NCBI GenBank assembly: GCA_900768535.1
Contig: CAAGDE010000207.1
Span: forward strand, 1-56,410
Length of the DNA stretch: 56,410 nucleotides
Source: Clostridia bacterium
GTDB lineage: Bacteria; Bacillota; Clostridia; Oscillospirales; CAG-272
Direction: 5' to 3'
The position numbers were made by a program, and so were the translations under genes. Positions within the stretch are counted from its first letter, which is position 1. Each line of letters starts with the position of its first letter. The notes under the pieces were generated by a model. It was not told where the DNA came from. It saw only the letters and a list, made by a program, of their open reading frames with translations, and searched no databases. Of the stretch, positions 34,247 to 42,934 are shown piece after piece.

Positions 34247-35490
34247 CTCAGCGACAGCCGCATCATGCGGCACGCATGCGGCTCCAGTCCGCCGCCGACC
34301 AGAACGCCGTTCTCCACGTCCCATTCCTCACCCGTCCACAGATCCCTTGCATGAATTCGCTTCCGCGCTTCGGGGGTCCAGCCGAGCTCCTCCGCAAGCA
34401 GGCTCTCGGACGCTCTGCTGACCGCATCGCCCAGATTGAAGAAGCCGACCGCAAGGTCACCGTTTTCGAGCAATCGTGATGCGATAAACGCCTCGGTTTC
34501 GGGATGCCGGCATCTGACAAAGACCTGTCGTGCGGCGGGGTCCCGGTTCAGCGCAATCAGCTCACGATTTCCGATAATCGCTTTCGTTTCCGCCGTCAGA
34601 TGTCGCACATCGCACCCAAGAATCAGCGGGGACTGAAGCAGCGACCACAGCGAAAAATGGGTCCTGTATTCTGCGTCACTGCATCCCTGCTGACGGTATT
34701 CCTCGTTTCCGACGCCATTCATTCCGACCACCAGCATATCCATATCGTTAAAGCATCCCCTGCCGCCCGCAGACAAGAGGGAGAGCTGAGCCTGCGCCAG
34801 CTTTTTGATACTTCCCCATGAATCGAAGATGTCTGCCGTGGACCGCCATGTGTCGGCTCCCGTTGTCCGAATCCACTCCGCCGTGTTCTGCCGCCCCCAG
34901 TTGCAGGCGGAAAACAGGATATCCCGCCCGCAGTTGGCAAGCGCCAGTCCCATGCGGCGATAGAGAATTTCGGGCGGCACGTTTGGGTCGCGGTAGCAAA
35001 AATCGTATTTGAGACAGTCCACGCCCCATGCGGCAAAGGTTGCGGCATCGGTAAATTCATGTTGGTAGCTTCCCGGGTAGCCCGCGCAGGTCATGGCGCC
35101 GCAACAGGAATAAAGCCCGAATTTCAGCCCCTTGGAATGCACATAGTCGGCAACCGCTTTGATGCCGTTCGGGAATTTGACTCCGTCCGCCATCAATTCG
35201 CCCCGACCGTTCCGCTCCTTTGATGCCCAGCAGTCATCGATTATCAGGTAGCGATAGCCGAGGCGGTCCAACCCCTCGCGCACCATGGCATCGGCGGTTT
35301 CGCGTATCAGGGCTTCGTCAATATGCGCCCCGAAGGTATTCCATGAGTTCCACCCCATGGGCGGTGTCTGAATGACCATAATATGTTTGTCGGGCAGGTC
35401 GCCCGACACTCCTTTCTCTGCCTCGGGGCAGTCGTATCTCCCCGATTTCTCCAAAAGGTACAACCGAACCTGTCGGCTGTACCTTTCCAT
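34243..35490 (-). CDS. GH27 alpha-galactosidase
   Basis: 415 residues without signal peptide. The GH27 pattern is clear: PPMGWNSWNTFGAHIDE, YLIIDDCWAS, GLKFGLYSCCGAMTCAGYPG, the nucleophile in LKYDFC (Asp163), GADTWRSTADI and the acid/base in FNDMDML (Asp251). The family removes terminal alpha-galactose; alpha-N-acetylgalactosaminidase activity is also found in GH27. ATG 35490 follows AAGGA by 7 bases and gives about 38 residues before the barrel; ATG 35379 (MVIQTPPMGWN) would remove them. It is likely cytoplasmic and acts on imported oligosaccharides. Gene order: EEP lipoprotein, GH27, Cys-rich protein, AraC. Confidence 0.88.
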   Translation of the reverse strand: MERYSRQVRLYLLEKSGRYDCPEAEKGVSGDLPDKHIMVIQTPPMGWNSWNTFGAHIDEALIRETADAMVREGLDRLGYRYLIIDDCWASKERNGRGELMADGVKFPNGIKAVADYVHSKGLKFGLYSCCGAMTCAGYPGSYQHEFTDAATFAAWGVDCLKYDFCYRDPNVPPEILYRRMGLALANCGRDILFSACNWGRQNTAEWIRTTGADTWRSTADIFDSWGSIKKLAQAQLSLLSAGGRGCFNDMDMLVVGMNGVGNEEYRQQGCSDAEYRTHFSLWSLLQSPLILGCDVRHLTAETKAIIGNRELIALNRDPAARQVFVRCRHPETEAFIASRLLENGDLAVGFFNLGDAVSRASESLLAEELGWTPEARKRIHARDLWTGEEWDVENGVLVGGGLEPHACRMMRLSLR

Positions 35491-35501
35491 AATATCATCC
35501 T

Positions 35502-37397
35502 TCAGTATCGCCCCGACCACTCCGAACCGCTGATCTCTTTGCCCGCGAACGAAAAATCCACGAACATGGGAAAATGGTCGGACGCGGAGCGCGTGCATTC
35601 GTCCGCAACCACACCGAACACCTTGAGGAAAACGCTCTCCCCGTTTGCCAAGAGGATGCGGTCAATCGAATTCGGGTTGAGCGAAACGGCGCCCGTGGGA
35701 CGAAGCATCCCGAGGTCGCTGTTGTAGCTCGGGTAGGCTGCATGGGTGTTTACATTCGTGGTCACGGCAGAGGCCTTCTGCACGTCGGTATACCCCGCCG
35801 CCAGAAACGCCCGATAATTTGCCGCCTCTGCAGTCCCGTTCATATCGCCGCCGAGGAACACGGGACAGTGATAGGCTTCCGCCAGCTCCGCAATCAGCGC
35901 AATCGCCTCCTGCGCCTGCCGTCCCCGCACGGTGTCGTCACGGGTGCACATATGAGTGGAGATTACAAGGTAGCGGTCTCCCGTCCTTTTGTTCTCAAAG
36001 ACACCCCATGTCAGCGCTTTGGAGGATTGGTCCATTTTCCCCGCGGTCGTGTCCTGCGCGGTGTACCAAACAGATTCGCTCTTTATCAGCTTTGTGGTGT
36101 TCTGATTGTAGAACAGCGGGGTGTAATTGACCTTCATGTCGTTGTCCACACGCGGGTCAACCGTTTCCGCGTAGCCGAGCACCGCCAGCAGACCCGCAAG
36201 CGAGCCCTCGCCGTCGCGCTTGGCGTTGTCCATCTCCTGAAAGCCGATAACATCGGGCAGATACTGCGCCACCATCTGCGCCTGAAGCAGGTTTCGTTCT
36301 GCGGTCGGGAATCTGTAGGTTCCCGCACTGTCCTGCCACAGGGCATTGTAGAACATCACGCGGTTGTCCCCCGCACGGCGGTAGGCATATGCCGTAGAAG
36401 CGGTAATGGCGGTCAGCGCGTCGGTATAGTCTCCGTCCGCGGCAAAGCCGTCTCTGAAATCATAGTGTCCGTTTTTGTATGCGGCTTTGAGATAGAACGC
36501 AATCCCGCCGAAGCCGTAATAATCGGAGGCGCGGGCGTGGATGGTTTTCCCCGAGACCTCCAATATCCAATGTCCCTTTTGGATGCTCTTTCCGTCGGCA
36601 TCCGTGTTGTGCAGAACAACGGAGGTCTCGGAGGGTGCGTCGGTCTCAACGCAATTCAGCCTGATGCCGATCGTCTCGTTCAGCGCGTCCGAAAGCAGGC
36701 GTGCCATCCGCTTTTGCATATAGTCCCCCGTCGCATAGGCAACGGAATAGTTTGCAAAGTCCGCATCCAGATAGGGAACGGCGCCCGACTTCAACCGATC
36801 GACCGAAAGATACTTTGCCGATACGGAAAAGTCCGTGTAGTCCAGCCGCTTCGGCGTGTCGGTTTCAATGTTGAGAGAAAAGGTATTTTCAAAGAATTTC
36901 CGAACGGCAAAATACAGACCCGTTTCGGACCTGGATGCAAATACCAGCCGCTCATACGAAACAAAAACCCGATAGCCGTCGCCGATGTCGCTGTAATCAA
37001 CGGTATACTCGTTCTCGCGGTTCGTGGTGCCGAAAACAATCTCCTTCTCGGCGCGGGTCTCGCCTGTCTCCGCATTTTCATAATCATCCACGATCGGAAT
37101 CGCCACCCCTGTCAGGGCTTGAACGGTGTCGCAGAACAGTTTGGAAAGCGAAATTTCCCAGTCCTTTGCTGCCAGGGAACGCACGATTACATAGTCGGTC
37201 TTTCCGTCCCGGATGATCTCCAAACGGTCGGGTTGCTGTCTGTTGTCGGGTGCGGCGGTCGTCTCATTGTCGGCAGTGTTCTGTGCCGATGATTCCGGCT
37301 TTCCGTCAACCGCCGCGCCGCCGCAGGATGCCATCTGAAACACGCCCGCCAGCAATGCCAGCACCAACCCGACCGTCCGTATGATCCGTTTGCTCAT
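35502..37397 (-). CDS. Lipoprotein with GH20-like accessory domains and EEP phosphodiesterase-type domain
   Basis: 631 residues with lipobox MASC. Residues 55-200 and 215-320 look like the alpha/beta accessory domains that precede GH20 barrels (KEIVFGTTNRENEYT, LYFAVRKFFENTFSL, FGGIAFYLKAAYKNG). From about 340 an endonuclease/exonuclease/phosphatase fold follows: VMFYNALWQDS, DVIGFQEMDNA (metal Glu), YLVISTHMCTRDD, FLGGDMNGTAEA and SASDHFPMFVDF (catalytic His). This superfamily hydrolyses phosphodiesters, including nucleic acids and sphingomyelin. Joining it to sugar-binding accessory domains on the outer surface is unusual and suggests a phosphate-substituted glycan or lipid as substrate. 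It sits between the GLUG protein and GH27. The function is inferred. Confidence 0.72.
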   Translation of the reverse strand: MSKRIIRTVGLVLALLAGVFQMASCGGAAVDGKPESSAQNTADNETTAAPDNRQQPDRLEIIRDGKTDYVIVRSLAAKDWEISLSKLFCDTVQALTGVAIPIVDDYENAETGETRAEKEIVFGTTNRENEYTVDYSDIGDGYRVFVSYERLVFASRSETGLYFAVRKFFENTFSLNIETDTPKRLDYTDFSVSAKYLSVDRLKSGAVPYLDADFANYSVAYATGDYMQKRMARLLSDALNETIGIRLNCVETDAPSETSVVLHNTDADGKSIQKGHWILEVSGKTIHARASDYYGFGGIAFYLKAAYKNGHYDFRDGFAADGDYTDALTAITASTAYAYRRAGDNRVMFYNALWQDSAGTYRFPTAERNLLQAQMVAQYLPDVIGFQEMDNAKRDGEGSLAGLLAVLGYAETVDPRVDNDMKVNYTPLFYNQNTTKLIKSESVWYTAQDTTAGKMDQSSKALTWGVFENKRTGDRYLVISTHMCTRDDTVRGRQAQEAIALIAELAEAYHCPVFLGGDMNGTAEAANYRAFLAAGYTDVQKASAVTTNVNTHAAYPSYNSDLGMLRPTGAVSLNPNSIDRILLANGESVFLKVFGVVADECTRSASDHFPMFVDFSFAGKEISGSEWSGRY

Positions 37398-37421
37398 AAG
37401 CCTCTCCCCATCCCGAAGGTT

Positions 37422-39260
37422 TCAATTTCCGTTCGTCGCGGTGTACCTGTCGGCGTAGCGCTTCAGAATCGCCGTCTGATTTGCGTCATAGATTACCGTA
37501 CTGTCATTGTAAGCCATATATCCGACATACGCAACCGTGCGGGAACGTGCTTCACTCATTGCGCCGTTTTCCACACCGTCGTTTGCGTAGAAAGTAAAGC
37601 TCCAATCGCCAACGGTAACGGTCAGATATGCCACCGCGCTGTATGCCAGCGTGTAGTTCGCCTCGTAAATCCCGGCAACAGCGCCCGTGAAGTAATTGAC
37701 ACTCGCGTCGTAGTCCTCGCCCAATTCGTCTCTGTATTGATTGTTCACCCATGCCGCTGTATTGGCAGGGACCTTGATATAGGTCGGCGCGGCTTCGGTG
37801 GATTTTGCCTCCAGCTCGACGATTTTGTCATAGGCTGCGGCAACCGCCACCAGATTTTCGGTCGGTGCGAGCACGGTTCCGAGTTCCACATCAAAGTTTG
37901 CGGCAGCCAACGCGTCAAACGCTGACGCTGCAACCGTGCTGTCAAACCGCAGACCCGAGGTGTTGTTCTCGGCAGCGGTGTCAATCCGTACTCTTGCTCC
38001 CGTCAGGGTCGACAGGGCAATGCCGCCGACATAATGACCGGAAAGAGCGGTTTGTACGGTGTCAGTCGTGACCGCTTCCCCGTTCACCTGACACTTTGGC
38101 GCACTGCCGCTGCTGTGCGTGCCGACAGCCCCGATCGGAGCCGTTGCGGCAGCAGAGAAGCAATTTGCAACGCTGAGGTTCTCCCCCTCCGCGAAGCCGA
38201 CCAGACTGCCGCACTGCTTTCCCGCACCCGCCGCAGTGACATCTCCCAGATTGACGCAGTATTGAAGCTTCAGAATATCGGGAACCGAATCCATCGATTT
38301 TCCCATATTTCCGACAAGTCCTCCCGATCGACCGTAATCCGTTGTGACGGCGGAAACAGCCCCATAGTTGACACAATCGGTCAGCGTCAGGGTCTTGTAT
38401 GCGGCAACTTTCTGATAAGTCGCCCCGACAATTCCACCCACTGCCGTTGTTCCGTTGGCGGCACGCATAGCGGTAATTGTTGCGTAGTTGTTGCAGCTTT
38501 GAATGGTCGGATTTCCTGTCTGGTTGCGCACGCGCCCGACAATTCCGCCAACAACCACCTCTTTGGCTGAATTGGTTGATGTAACAGAAACCGTTCCGTA
38601 GGTATTGATATTGTCAAGAACCGAAGCTCCGCCCATCATGCCAAACGCAACGCCCAAATAGCAATCTGCCGCGACAGACACGGAAAAATCCGCATAGACA
38701 TTGCAATTTGACACGGTATTTCCTGCAACGGCGGTCTTGTCTTTGTGAACCGCACGCCCTGCCAGCCCGCCAATCATGGTATTCTTTGCATTCGGCTCGG
38801 TAAAGCGTGCATGAACCGTAACATTCTTTACGGTTGCACCTTCAATCATGCCAAACAGACCTACCTGTGCGGTGGTAATCCCATTGAGCGACAGATTTTT
38901 GATGACAGCATTGTTACCGTCAAAAATTCCCTTAAACCGCGCGGCGTCGGCGTTTCCGACCGGAGTCCATGGCTGATTGTTCAGATCAATCTCCCTGACG
39001 CCGTCTGCAACTTTGAAATACATTCCTTCTGTCTTATTTTTACTGTTCGTATAGGATGCAAGGTAGGCAAGCTCTGCCGCCGAGGAAATCAGATACGGGT
39101 CCTCTTCGCTTCCCGTTCCGCCCGCAAATTCAGTTGCCGCAGACCCATCCCAGCCCATAGCTTCTTCCCCTTCCGCGAAGGTGGGCTCTGCGAACACCGC
39201 AGAAGTCAACAGAATCGTCATTGCCATCAGAATCGATAAAAATTGAAGGTTCCGTTTCAT
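37422..39260 (-). CDS. Secreted GLUG-motif repeat protein
   Basis: 612 residues, with signal peptide (cleavage near VFAEP). The body has GLUG/beta-helix repeats (DPYLISSAAELAYLASYTN, IGGLAGRAVHKDKTAVAG, VGGIVGRVRNQTGNPTIQSC, VGGIVGATYQKVAAY, SGGLVGNMGKSMDSVP). A C-terminal domain from about 420 follows (GARVRIDTAAENNTSGLRFD, AYLTVTVGDWSFTFYANDG, RTVAYVGYMAYND). It shares the plan and the opening WDG motif of the protein at 22748-24562. ATG 39260 follows AAAGGAG by 9 bases; an earlier in-frame ATG at 39287 lacks a site. It is preceded by a small YxxP gene. A role in adhesion or glycan binding is inferred from the repeat type. Confidence 0.7.
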   Translation of the reverse strand: MKRNLQFLSILMAMTILLTSAVFAEPTFAEGEEAMGWDGSAATEFAGGTGSEEDPYLISSAAELAYLASYTNSKNKTEGMYFKVADGVREIDLNNQPWTPVGNADAARFKGIFDGNNAVIKNLSLNGITTAQVGLFGMIEGATVKNVTVHARFTEPNAKNTMIGGLAGRAVHKDKTAVAGNTVSNCNVYADFSVSVAADCYLGVAFGMMGGASVLDNINTYGTVSVTSTNSAKEVVVGGIVGRVRNQTGNPTIQSCNNYATITAMRAANGTTAVGGIVGATYQKVAAYKTLTLTDCVNYGAVSAVTTDYGRSGGLVGNMGKSMDSVPDILKLQYCVNLGDVTAAGAGKQCGSLVGFAEGENLSVANCFSAAATAPIGAVGTHSSGSAPKCQVNGEAVTTDTVQTALSGHYVGGIALSTLTGARVRIDTAAENNTSGLRFDSTVAASAFDALAAANFDVELGTVLAPTENLVAVAAAYDKIVELEAKSTEAAPTYIKVPANTAAWVNNQYRDELGEDYDASVNYFTGAVAGIYEANYTLAYSAVAYLTVTVGDWSFTFYANDGVENGAMSEARSRTVAYVGYMAYNDSTVIYDANQTAILKRYADRYTATNGN

Positions 39261-39287
39261 ATTCGTTTTCTCCTTTATCATGATCAT

Positions 39288-39428
39288 TCAGTCGATTTTG
39301 CCGATGATACCCCAGTTCCGATCCGCTCCGTATGCCTGGTTCAGGTCCTCTGCATAAGCGGAAGTTGTGAAAATATCCTGCGGTTCCAAAAGAGACAACT
39401 GCATTTCCGGAGTCAAATACATATTCAT
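39288..39428 (-). CDS. Small YxxP-motif protein 3 (46 aa)
   Basis: 46 residues, beginning MNMYLTPEMQLSLLEPQDIF, continuing TTSAYAEDLNQAYGADRNWG and ending IIGKID. AGGAGG lies 8 bases before ATG 39428. It lies 91 bases after the solute-binding lipoprotein and 27 bases before the GLUG gene. With the other two small proteins it shares Y-x-x-P near the N-terminus and D-I-F-x-T-S around residue 20; the C-terminus is unrelated. It has no signal peptide, membrane helix or cysteine. Function unknown. Confidence 0.65.
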   Translation of the reverse strand: MNMYLTPEMQLSLLEPQDIFTTSAYAEDLNQAYGADRNWGIIGKID

Positions 39429-39519
39429 GGGTTCGTCCTCCTGTAAGATTATGAAATCAAAATTCGAAACATTTCCGGCGCCGGACGGTTTGGAGACCCG
39501 TAAGGGTTCCAAACAAATC

Positions 39520-41040
39520 TTATTTCAGTTCCCCGTAGATTTCGTTCAGCCCGTTGACCTGGCTTTCCAGCAAATTGTCGGTCCCTTTGATGTATTTTTC
39601 CACAATCTCCGTAACCGAGCTTTCGCCGTTATAAACCTTCCGGAGTCTCGCGGTTGTAAATTTGAATTGCGAAGAAAGGTAAACATTGACCGGATCCACA
39701 TAGACCTTGGAATCAATGGTTTCCATAATCGTTTTGGACTTTGCATCCAGGTAGCGACGCGTAAGCGCTTTTTCGTAATATGTGGTTTTCGTCATTTCAT
39801 AGGAATCCGAAGCGTACGCCTCAAAGAACCAACCCACCTTCTGCTTCAATTCGTCCGGAAGTGTTTTCGGGAAGCCGAACAGGAAGCACTGATCCTGCAC
39901 ATAAGATACATAGTCGTCCTGGATTTCATCCGCCTTGGGAAGCGGAAGAATTCCATAGCCCAATCCCGTATTCCCAAGCGCAACCATATCGCCGCTTTCA
40001 ACCGCATACAGGCGGAATGCAATCATACCGGCAGTTCCGGCTGTAAATTTCCCCGGCACCGCGACATTGCCGCCTCCTTCCCATGTATCGGAAACATAGG
40101 AGCCGTTGCTGTGAAGCAGTTTCAGAATCTTACTCACGGTGTCATCAAGCCGGGTTGAATCAAACATCAGCTTATAACAGTCATTCTCATCCTTGCCGAC
40201 GACACGCATATCCACCGCAGACATAAAACCGTCGGTCTGGCTGGAGCCTCCGCCGACATACCCGACAAAGCCGTAAATGCTGTCGTTCACATTCCCATTA
40301 TCCAGATGAATGGCCGAAGCAATTTCAGCCGCCTTTTCAAAAGTCCATTTTTGGTTCATCACCAAATCATAGGGGTCCTCCACACCATAGTCGCGGAAAA
40401 GTGTCCGATTGTAGAACATAACCGTCAGATACCGATAGAAGGACATGGACATTCTTCCCGTTATAAGATACTGATAGTCATTTGCAAAAGACAGGGCTTC
40501 ATTGTGTCCCTGCGAATAGTAGTCCTTGCTCAGACTGATGCCGTCCATCGTGCGAATATTGGTCAGCAGTCCGTTTATGGCAAGGTCGCACATTCTGTAG
40601 CCCGCCGTTACAAGAATCTGATTGTTATAAAATCCGCCGTTCACCATTTCTTCGGTCTCTTTGAGCATCGTGCTTTTGTTCGTATCACCAACGGTTTCGT
40701 CACTCAGAATCACACAATGGTATTTCTCTTCAAGTCCGCGATTCCTGCCGTAAACGGCTTGGTCGATCACGGATCCGTTCTGCTCCGCTTCAAACTCTTT
40801 GGATGCGGGCTGCTGAACCAGCGAGCGGATGGTGAATTTCTCTTCTCCGAAATTCAGGTCCTCGGGCAGGTCGGCGATGTCGTTTCTCGGTTCCTCGGTT
40901 GTCACGTTTCCGTCCGTTACCTTCGTGTCCGATGGCTTCGTTTCGGTTTTGCCCGGCTCTCCTCCGCCGGAGCAGGCAACCAAGCCGAACAGCGTTGCTG
41001 CCAAGAGCAGGGCGCAGATGAGCTTTCGATACAGCTTCAT
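39520..41040 (-). CDS. Extracellular solute-binding lipoprotein
   Basis: 506 residues with lipobox LVAC, a Thr/Pro linker and a family 1-type solute-binding domain (LNFGEEKFTIRSLVQQPASK, VYGRNRGLEEKYHCVIL, NQKWTFEKAAEIASAI). The ligand should be an oligosaccharide of the downstream GH27/GH106 enzymes, but no transporter membrane component is nearby. GGAGGAAAAAGAA precedes ATG 41040. It is the second gene of the 41959-30051 operon. Confidence 0.82.
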   Translation of the reverse strand: MKLYRKLICALLLAATLFGLVACSGGGEPGKTETKPSDTKVTDGNVTTEEPRNDIADLPEDLNFGEEKFTIRSLVQQPASKEFEAEQNGSVIDQAVYGRNRGLEEKYHCVILSDETVGDTNKSTMLKETEEMVNGGFYNNQILVTAGYRMCDLAINGLLTNIRTMDGISLSKDYYSQGHNEALSFANDYQYLITGRMSMSFYRYLTVMFYNRTLFRDYGVEDPYDLVMNQKWTFEKAAEIASAIHLDNGNVNDSIYGFVGYVGGGSSQTDGFMSAVDMRVVGKDENDCYKLMFDSTRLDDTVSKILKLLHSNGSYVSDTWEGGGNVAVPGKFTAGTAGMIAFRLYAVESGDMVALGNTGLGYGILPLPKADEIQDDYVSYVQDQCFLFGFPKTLPDELKQKVGWFFEAYASDSYEMTKTTYYEKALTRRYLDAKSKTIMETIDSKVYVDPVNVYLSSQFKFTTARLRKVYNGESSVTEIVEKYIKGTDNLLESQVNGLNEIYGELK

Positions 41041-41131
41041 TTCTTTTTCCTCCTATAAAATCGTTTCAGGGATGCAAGGGGCGCGATTTTTGTCATTCCG
41101 AGCCATCACCTCCAATACGGTCCGAACGGGG

Positions 41132-41959
41132 TCAGAGTGCCGTTAAGTGCTTCATAAGCGCCGTCAGGCAGTCGGCTCTTGCATCATCGGCGGCACCCGG
41201 CAAAAAATCCTTCCATCCGCACTCCAGAGAATATACTCCGTCAAAGCCGATTTCATCAAGCGCCCGCCTGTAGTCTGCCCAATCCACAATCCCGCTGTAT
41301 GGAATCAAATGCTCGTCATTCTTTCCGTGGTTGTCGTGAACATGCATCACCTGCAGGTCGTCCCCCGCCATCCGCACCGCTTCGGCGGGCTGAATTCCGA
41401 ACACCATGCTGTGCCCCGTATCCAGACACAGGCGAAACTGTTCATCATTGATCAAATGTATAAACTCCAATGTTTTTTCGGGCGTGGAGATGGAGAGCTT
41501 TTTCATCGGCATATTTTCAAAGCAGATCGTGACGCCGTTCTCTTTTGCCGTCGGAAGCAGAGCGCGGAAAAAGTCATAATTGATTTTTCGGAACTGCTCG
41601 GGTTCAAAATCATCGTTCGGACCGAACGGCATGAGCGGATGAATCACCCAATAGCGGCCCCCCAGCTTTGCCGTAATCCGAATGCTCCGTTTCATGACCT
41701 CCGCGCGCTCGGCTCGGAGTGCTTCGGTTTCGTCGTGCGGCGGGAATCTCCACGGTCCGTGCGTCTGATGAATCACCACGCCCGCCGCATCTGCAAGCGC
41801 CTTTTCCGCCAGCCAGCGTTGCTCGTATTCCGCCTCGCTCATTCCGTCAAGTTCACCCGAAATCGAAACGTCGGCATAATCAAAGCCGCATTCCTTCATC
41901 TTCAGGTAGCACCCGTCGCCGTATGCGGAAAACAGTTCCTTTCTTGTCCCCAGCTTCAT
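41132..41959 (-). CDS. Sugar phosphate isomerase/epimerase (TIM barrel, AP-endonuclease 2 superfamily)
   Basis: 275 residues of the xylose-isomerase-like TIM-barrel superfamily. Key stretches are VVIHQTHGPWRFPPHDE, GGRYWVIHPLMPFGPND, VTICFENMP (metal Glu), FRLCLDTGHSM, VMHVHDNHGKNDEHLIPYSG (metal His/Asp) and GVYSLECGW (second Glu). These residues form the metal site of isomerases and epimerases in the superfamily; the sugar is not predictable. ATG 41959 follows AAAGGAG by 8 bases. It is the first gene of the operon, behind a promoter and leader terminator. Confidence 0.8.
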   Translation of the reverse strand: MKLGTRKELFSAYGDGCYLKMKECGFDYADVSISGELDGMSEAEYEQRWLAEKALADAAGVVIHQTHGPWRFPPHDETEALRAERAEVMKRSIRITAKLGGRYWVIHPLMPFGPNDDFEPEQFRKINYDFFRALLPTAKENGVTICFENMPMKKLSISTPEKTLEFIHLINDEQFRLCLDTGHSMVFGIQPAEAVRMAGDDLQVMHVHDNHGKNDEHLIPYSGIVDWADYRRALDEIGFDGVYSLECGWKDFLPGAADDARADCLTALMKHLTAL

Positions 41960-41977
41960 GATCAAAGCTCCTTTCCA

Positions 41978-42014
41978 CAAAAATCCCGCTCGCTACCGAC
42001 CCGAATGCGGGATT
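41978..42014 (-). terminator. Leader terminator (attenuator-like) of the 41959-30051 operon
   Basis: AATCCCGC (41982-41989) pairs with GCGGGATT (42007-42014), and the minus strand continues with TTTTTG. The hairpin lies between the promoter at 42031-42060 and the first start codon at 41959, so transcripts must pass it. No competing antiterminator stem is obvious in the short leader. Confidence 0.6.
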
Positions 42015-42030
42015 ACACGATTACATGATA

Positions 42031-42060
42031 ATTATACCACAGTCCCCTTCCTGCGGTCAA
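42031..42060 (-). promoter_or_regulatory. Sigma-A promoter of the isomerase-led operon
   Basis: TTGACC (42060-42055) and TATAAT (42036-42031) on the minus strand with an 18-bp spacer. Expected transcription start is near 42024, giving a leader of about 65 bases. Confidence 0.7.
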
Positions 42061-42156
42061 CGTCCTAATCTTTCCACTTTATATCATATTGTGCCCGTAC
42101 TGCACCGAAATCCTCGAATATCAGCCGATTTTTTGCAGATTTGGTGCGGATATCGT

Positions 42157-42312
42157 GAAACAGGCAGATACACATCATCGTGGGTCTGCCTGTTTTGTAT
42201 TCCGGATACAATTGATTGCTTTCGAAGCCGTATAATCGGGCACTCTCTTTTCCAACCGTATGCTTTCAAGCGGGTCCTTCCCTTTCCCCGCTCACCGTGA
42301 ACCGGGGAAGGG
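42157..42312. repeat. Intergenic hairpins upstream of the isomerase operon
   Basis: An 11-bp inverted repeat (42157-42167 with 42184-42194, arm AAACAGGCAGA) followed on the plus strand by TGTATT may terminate transcription in either direction. A second hairpin near 42274-42312 pairs CTTTCCCCG with CGGGGAAGG. The gap 42061-42414 otherwise holds no gene I can support. It marks the left edge of the mobile-element debris. Confidence 0.4.
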
Positions 42313-42414
42313 GTCAGCGCGGAGGCAGAGTTCCGTCTTGGCAGAAATGTTGTTTTTTGCGACCTCCCTTTCGCTGACCCTGCCCCCCATTTTCAATGCT
42401 TCATCAGGTACAGA

Positions 42415-42867
42415 TTAGGTTGCTTCTTCGTACAGCAATTTCGCGTGCGTGAATGCGTGAATGACATCCCGATCAATTCCGCGTTGCTTCATGAGATAAG
42501 CATAAATCCGGTGCATATCCGAATTGGCAAGCGGCAGGGCGAACGGCTTCTGTTCCTTTTTCTTTTGAGTGGCAGTTACAGCGACCACTCCGACATCCGC
42601 GCCGAGCAAAAAACGGACCGCTGACGGATAGTCCGGGCAATCAAAAAAGCGGCGTGCAAAATCAATCGCATCGCCGCCTTCTCGCGTATATTGGTTGTAC
42701 CATAGGTTGCCCTGAACGGAAACTTTCTCTCCCCCATTCATCCAGACAACACTCCTGCCCTCGCGCTTGAGGTCATGCCCCTGTCGTCGCAGGAATTCCG
42801 CAAGATCGGTTGACCGTGCCTGCTCTCGCTCGGCGGGGGTAAAGCTTACATAGGTTGTTGACATCAT
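42415..42867 (-). pseudogene. DUF3991/Toprim mobilisation protein, truncated
   Basis: 150 codons with the N-terminal zinc-finger/primase-like region of DUF3991-Toprim proteins carried by Firmicutes conjugative elements (YVSFTPAEREQARSTDLAEF, GEKVSVQGNLWYNQYTREGG, DAIDFARRFFDCPDYPSAVR). Family members usually continue for another 150 or more residues into the Toprim domain; here the frame ends right after the segment HAKLLYEEAT. Two ATGs lie at the start with AAGGAAAA upstream. It is probably a deletion remnant. Confidence 0.65.
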
Positions 42868-42883
42868 TTTTTCCTTTCTGTAC

Positions 42884-42915
42884 AGAAAAAAGCCTGTGCA
42901 TTTCTACACAGACTT
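42884..42915 (-). terminator. Terminator after the RelB/YafQ-type operon
   Basis: AAGCCTGTG (42890-42898) pairs with CACAGACTT (42907-42915) with one G-T pair; the minus strand continues as CTTTTTTCTG. It lies 20 bases past the toxin remnant's stop. Confidence 0.65.
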
Positions 42916-42934
42916 TCTCCGATATGGTTTGATT

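Noticed and set aside
35574..37292. Long plus-strand open frame (572 codons) across the EEP lipoprotein gene
   Set aside because: It is antisense to a gene with clear domains, has no ribosome binding site and shows no recognisable motif; high GC content favours such shadow frames.
7964..39428. A complete lasso-peptide or other RiPP cluster around the small YxxP genes
   Set aside because: No cyclase, RRE protein, protease, radical SAM enzyme or dedicated exporter is encoded in the window; only the precursor-like motif is present.
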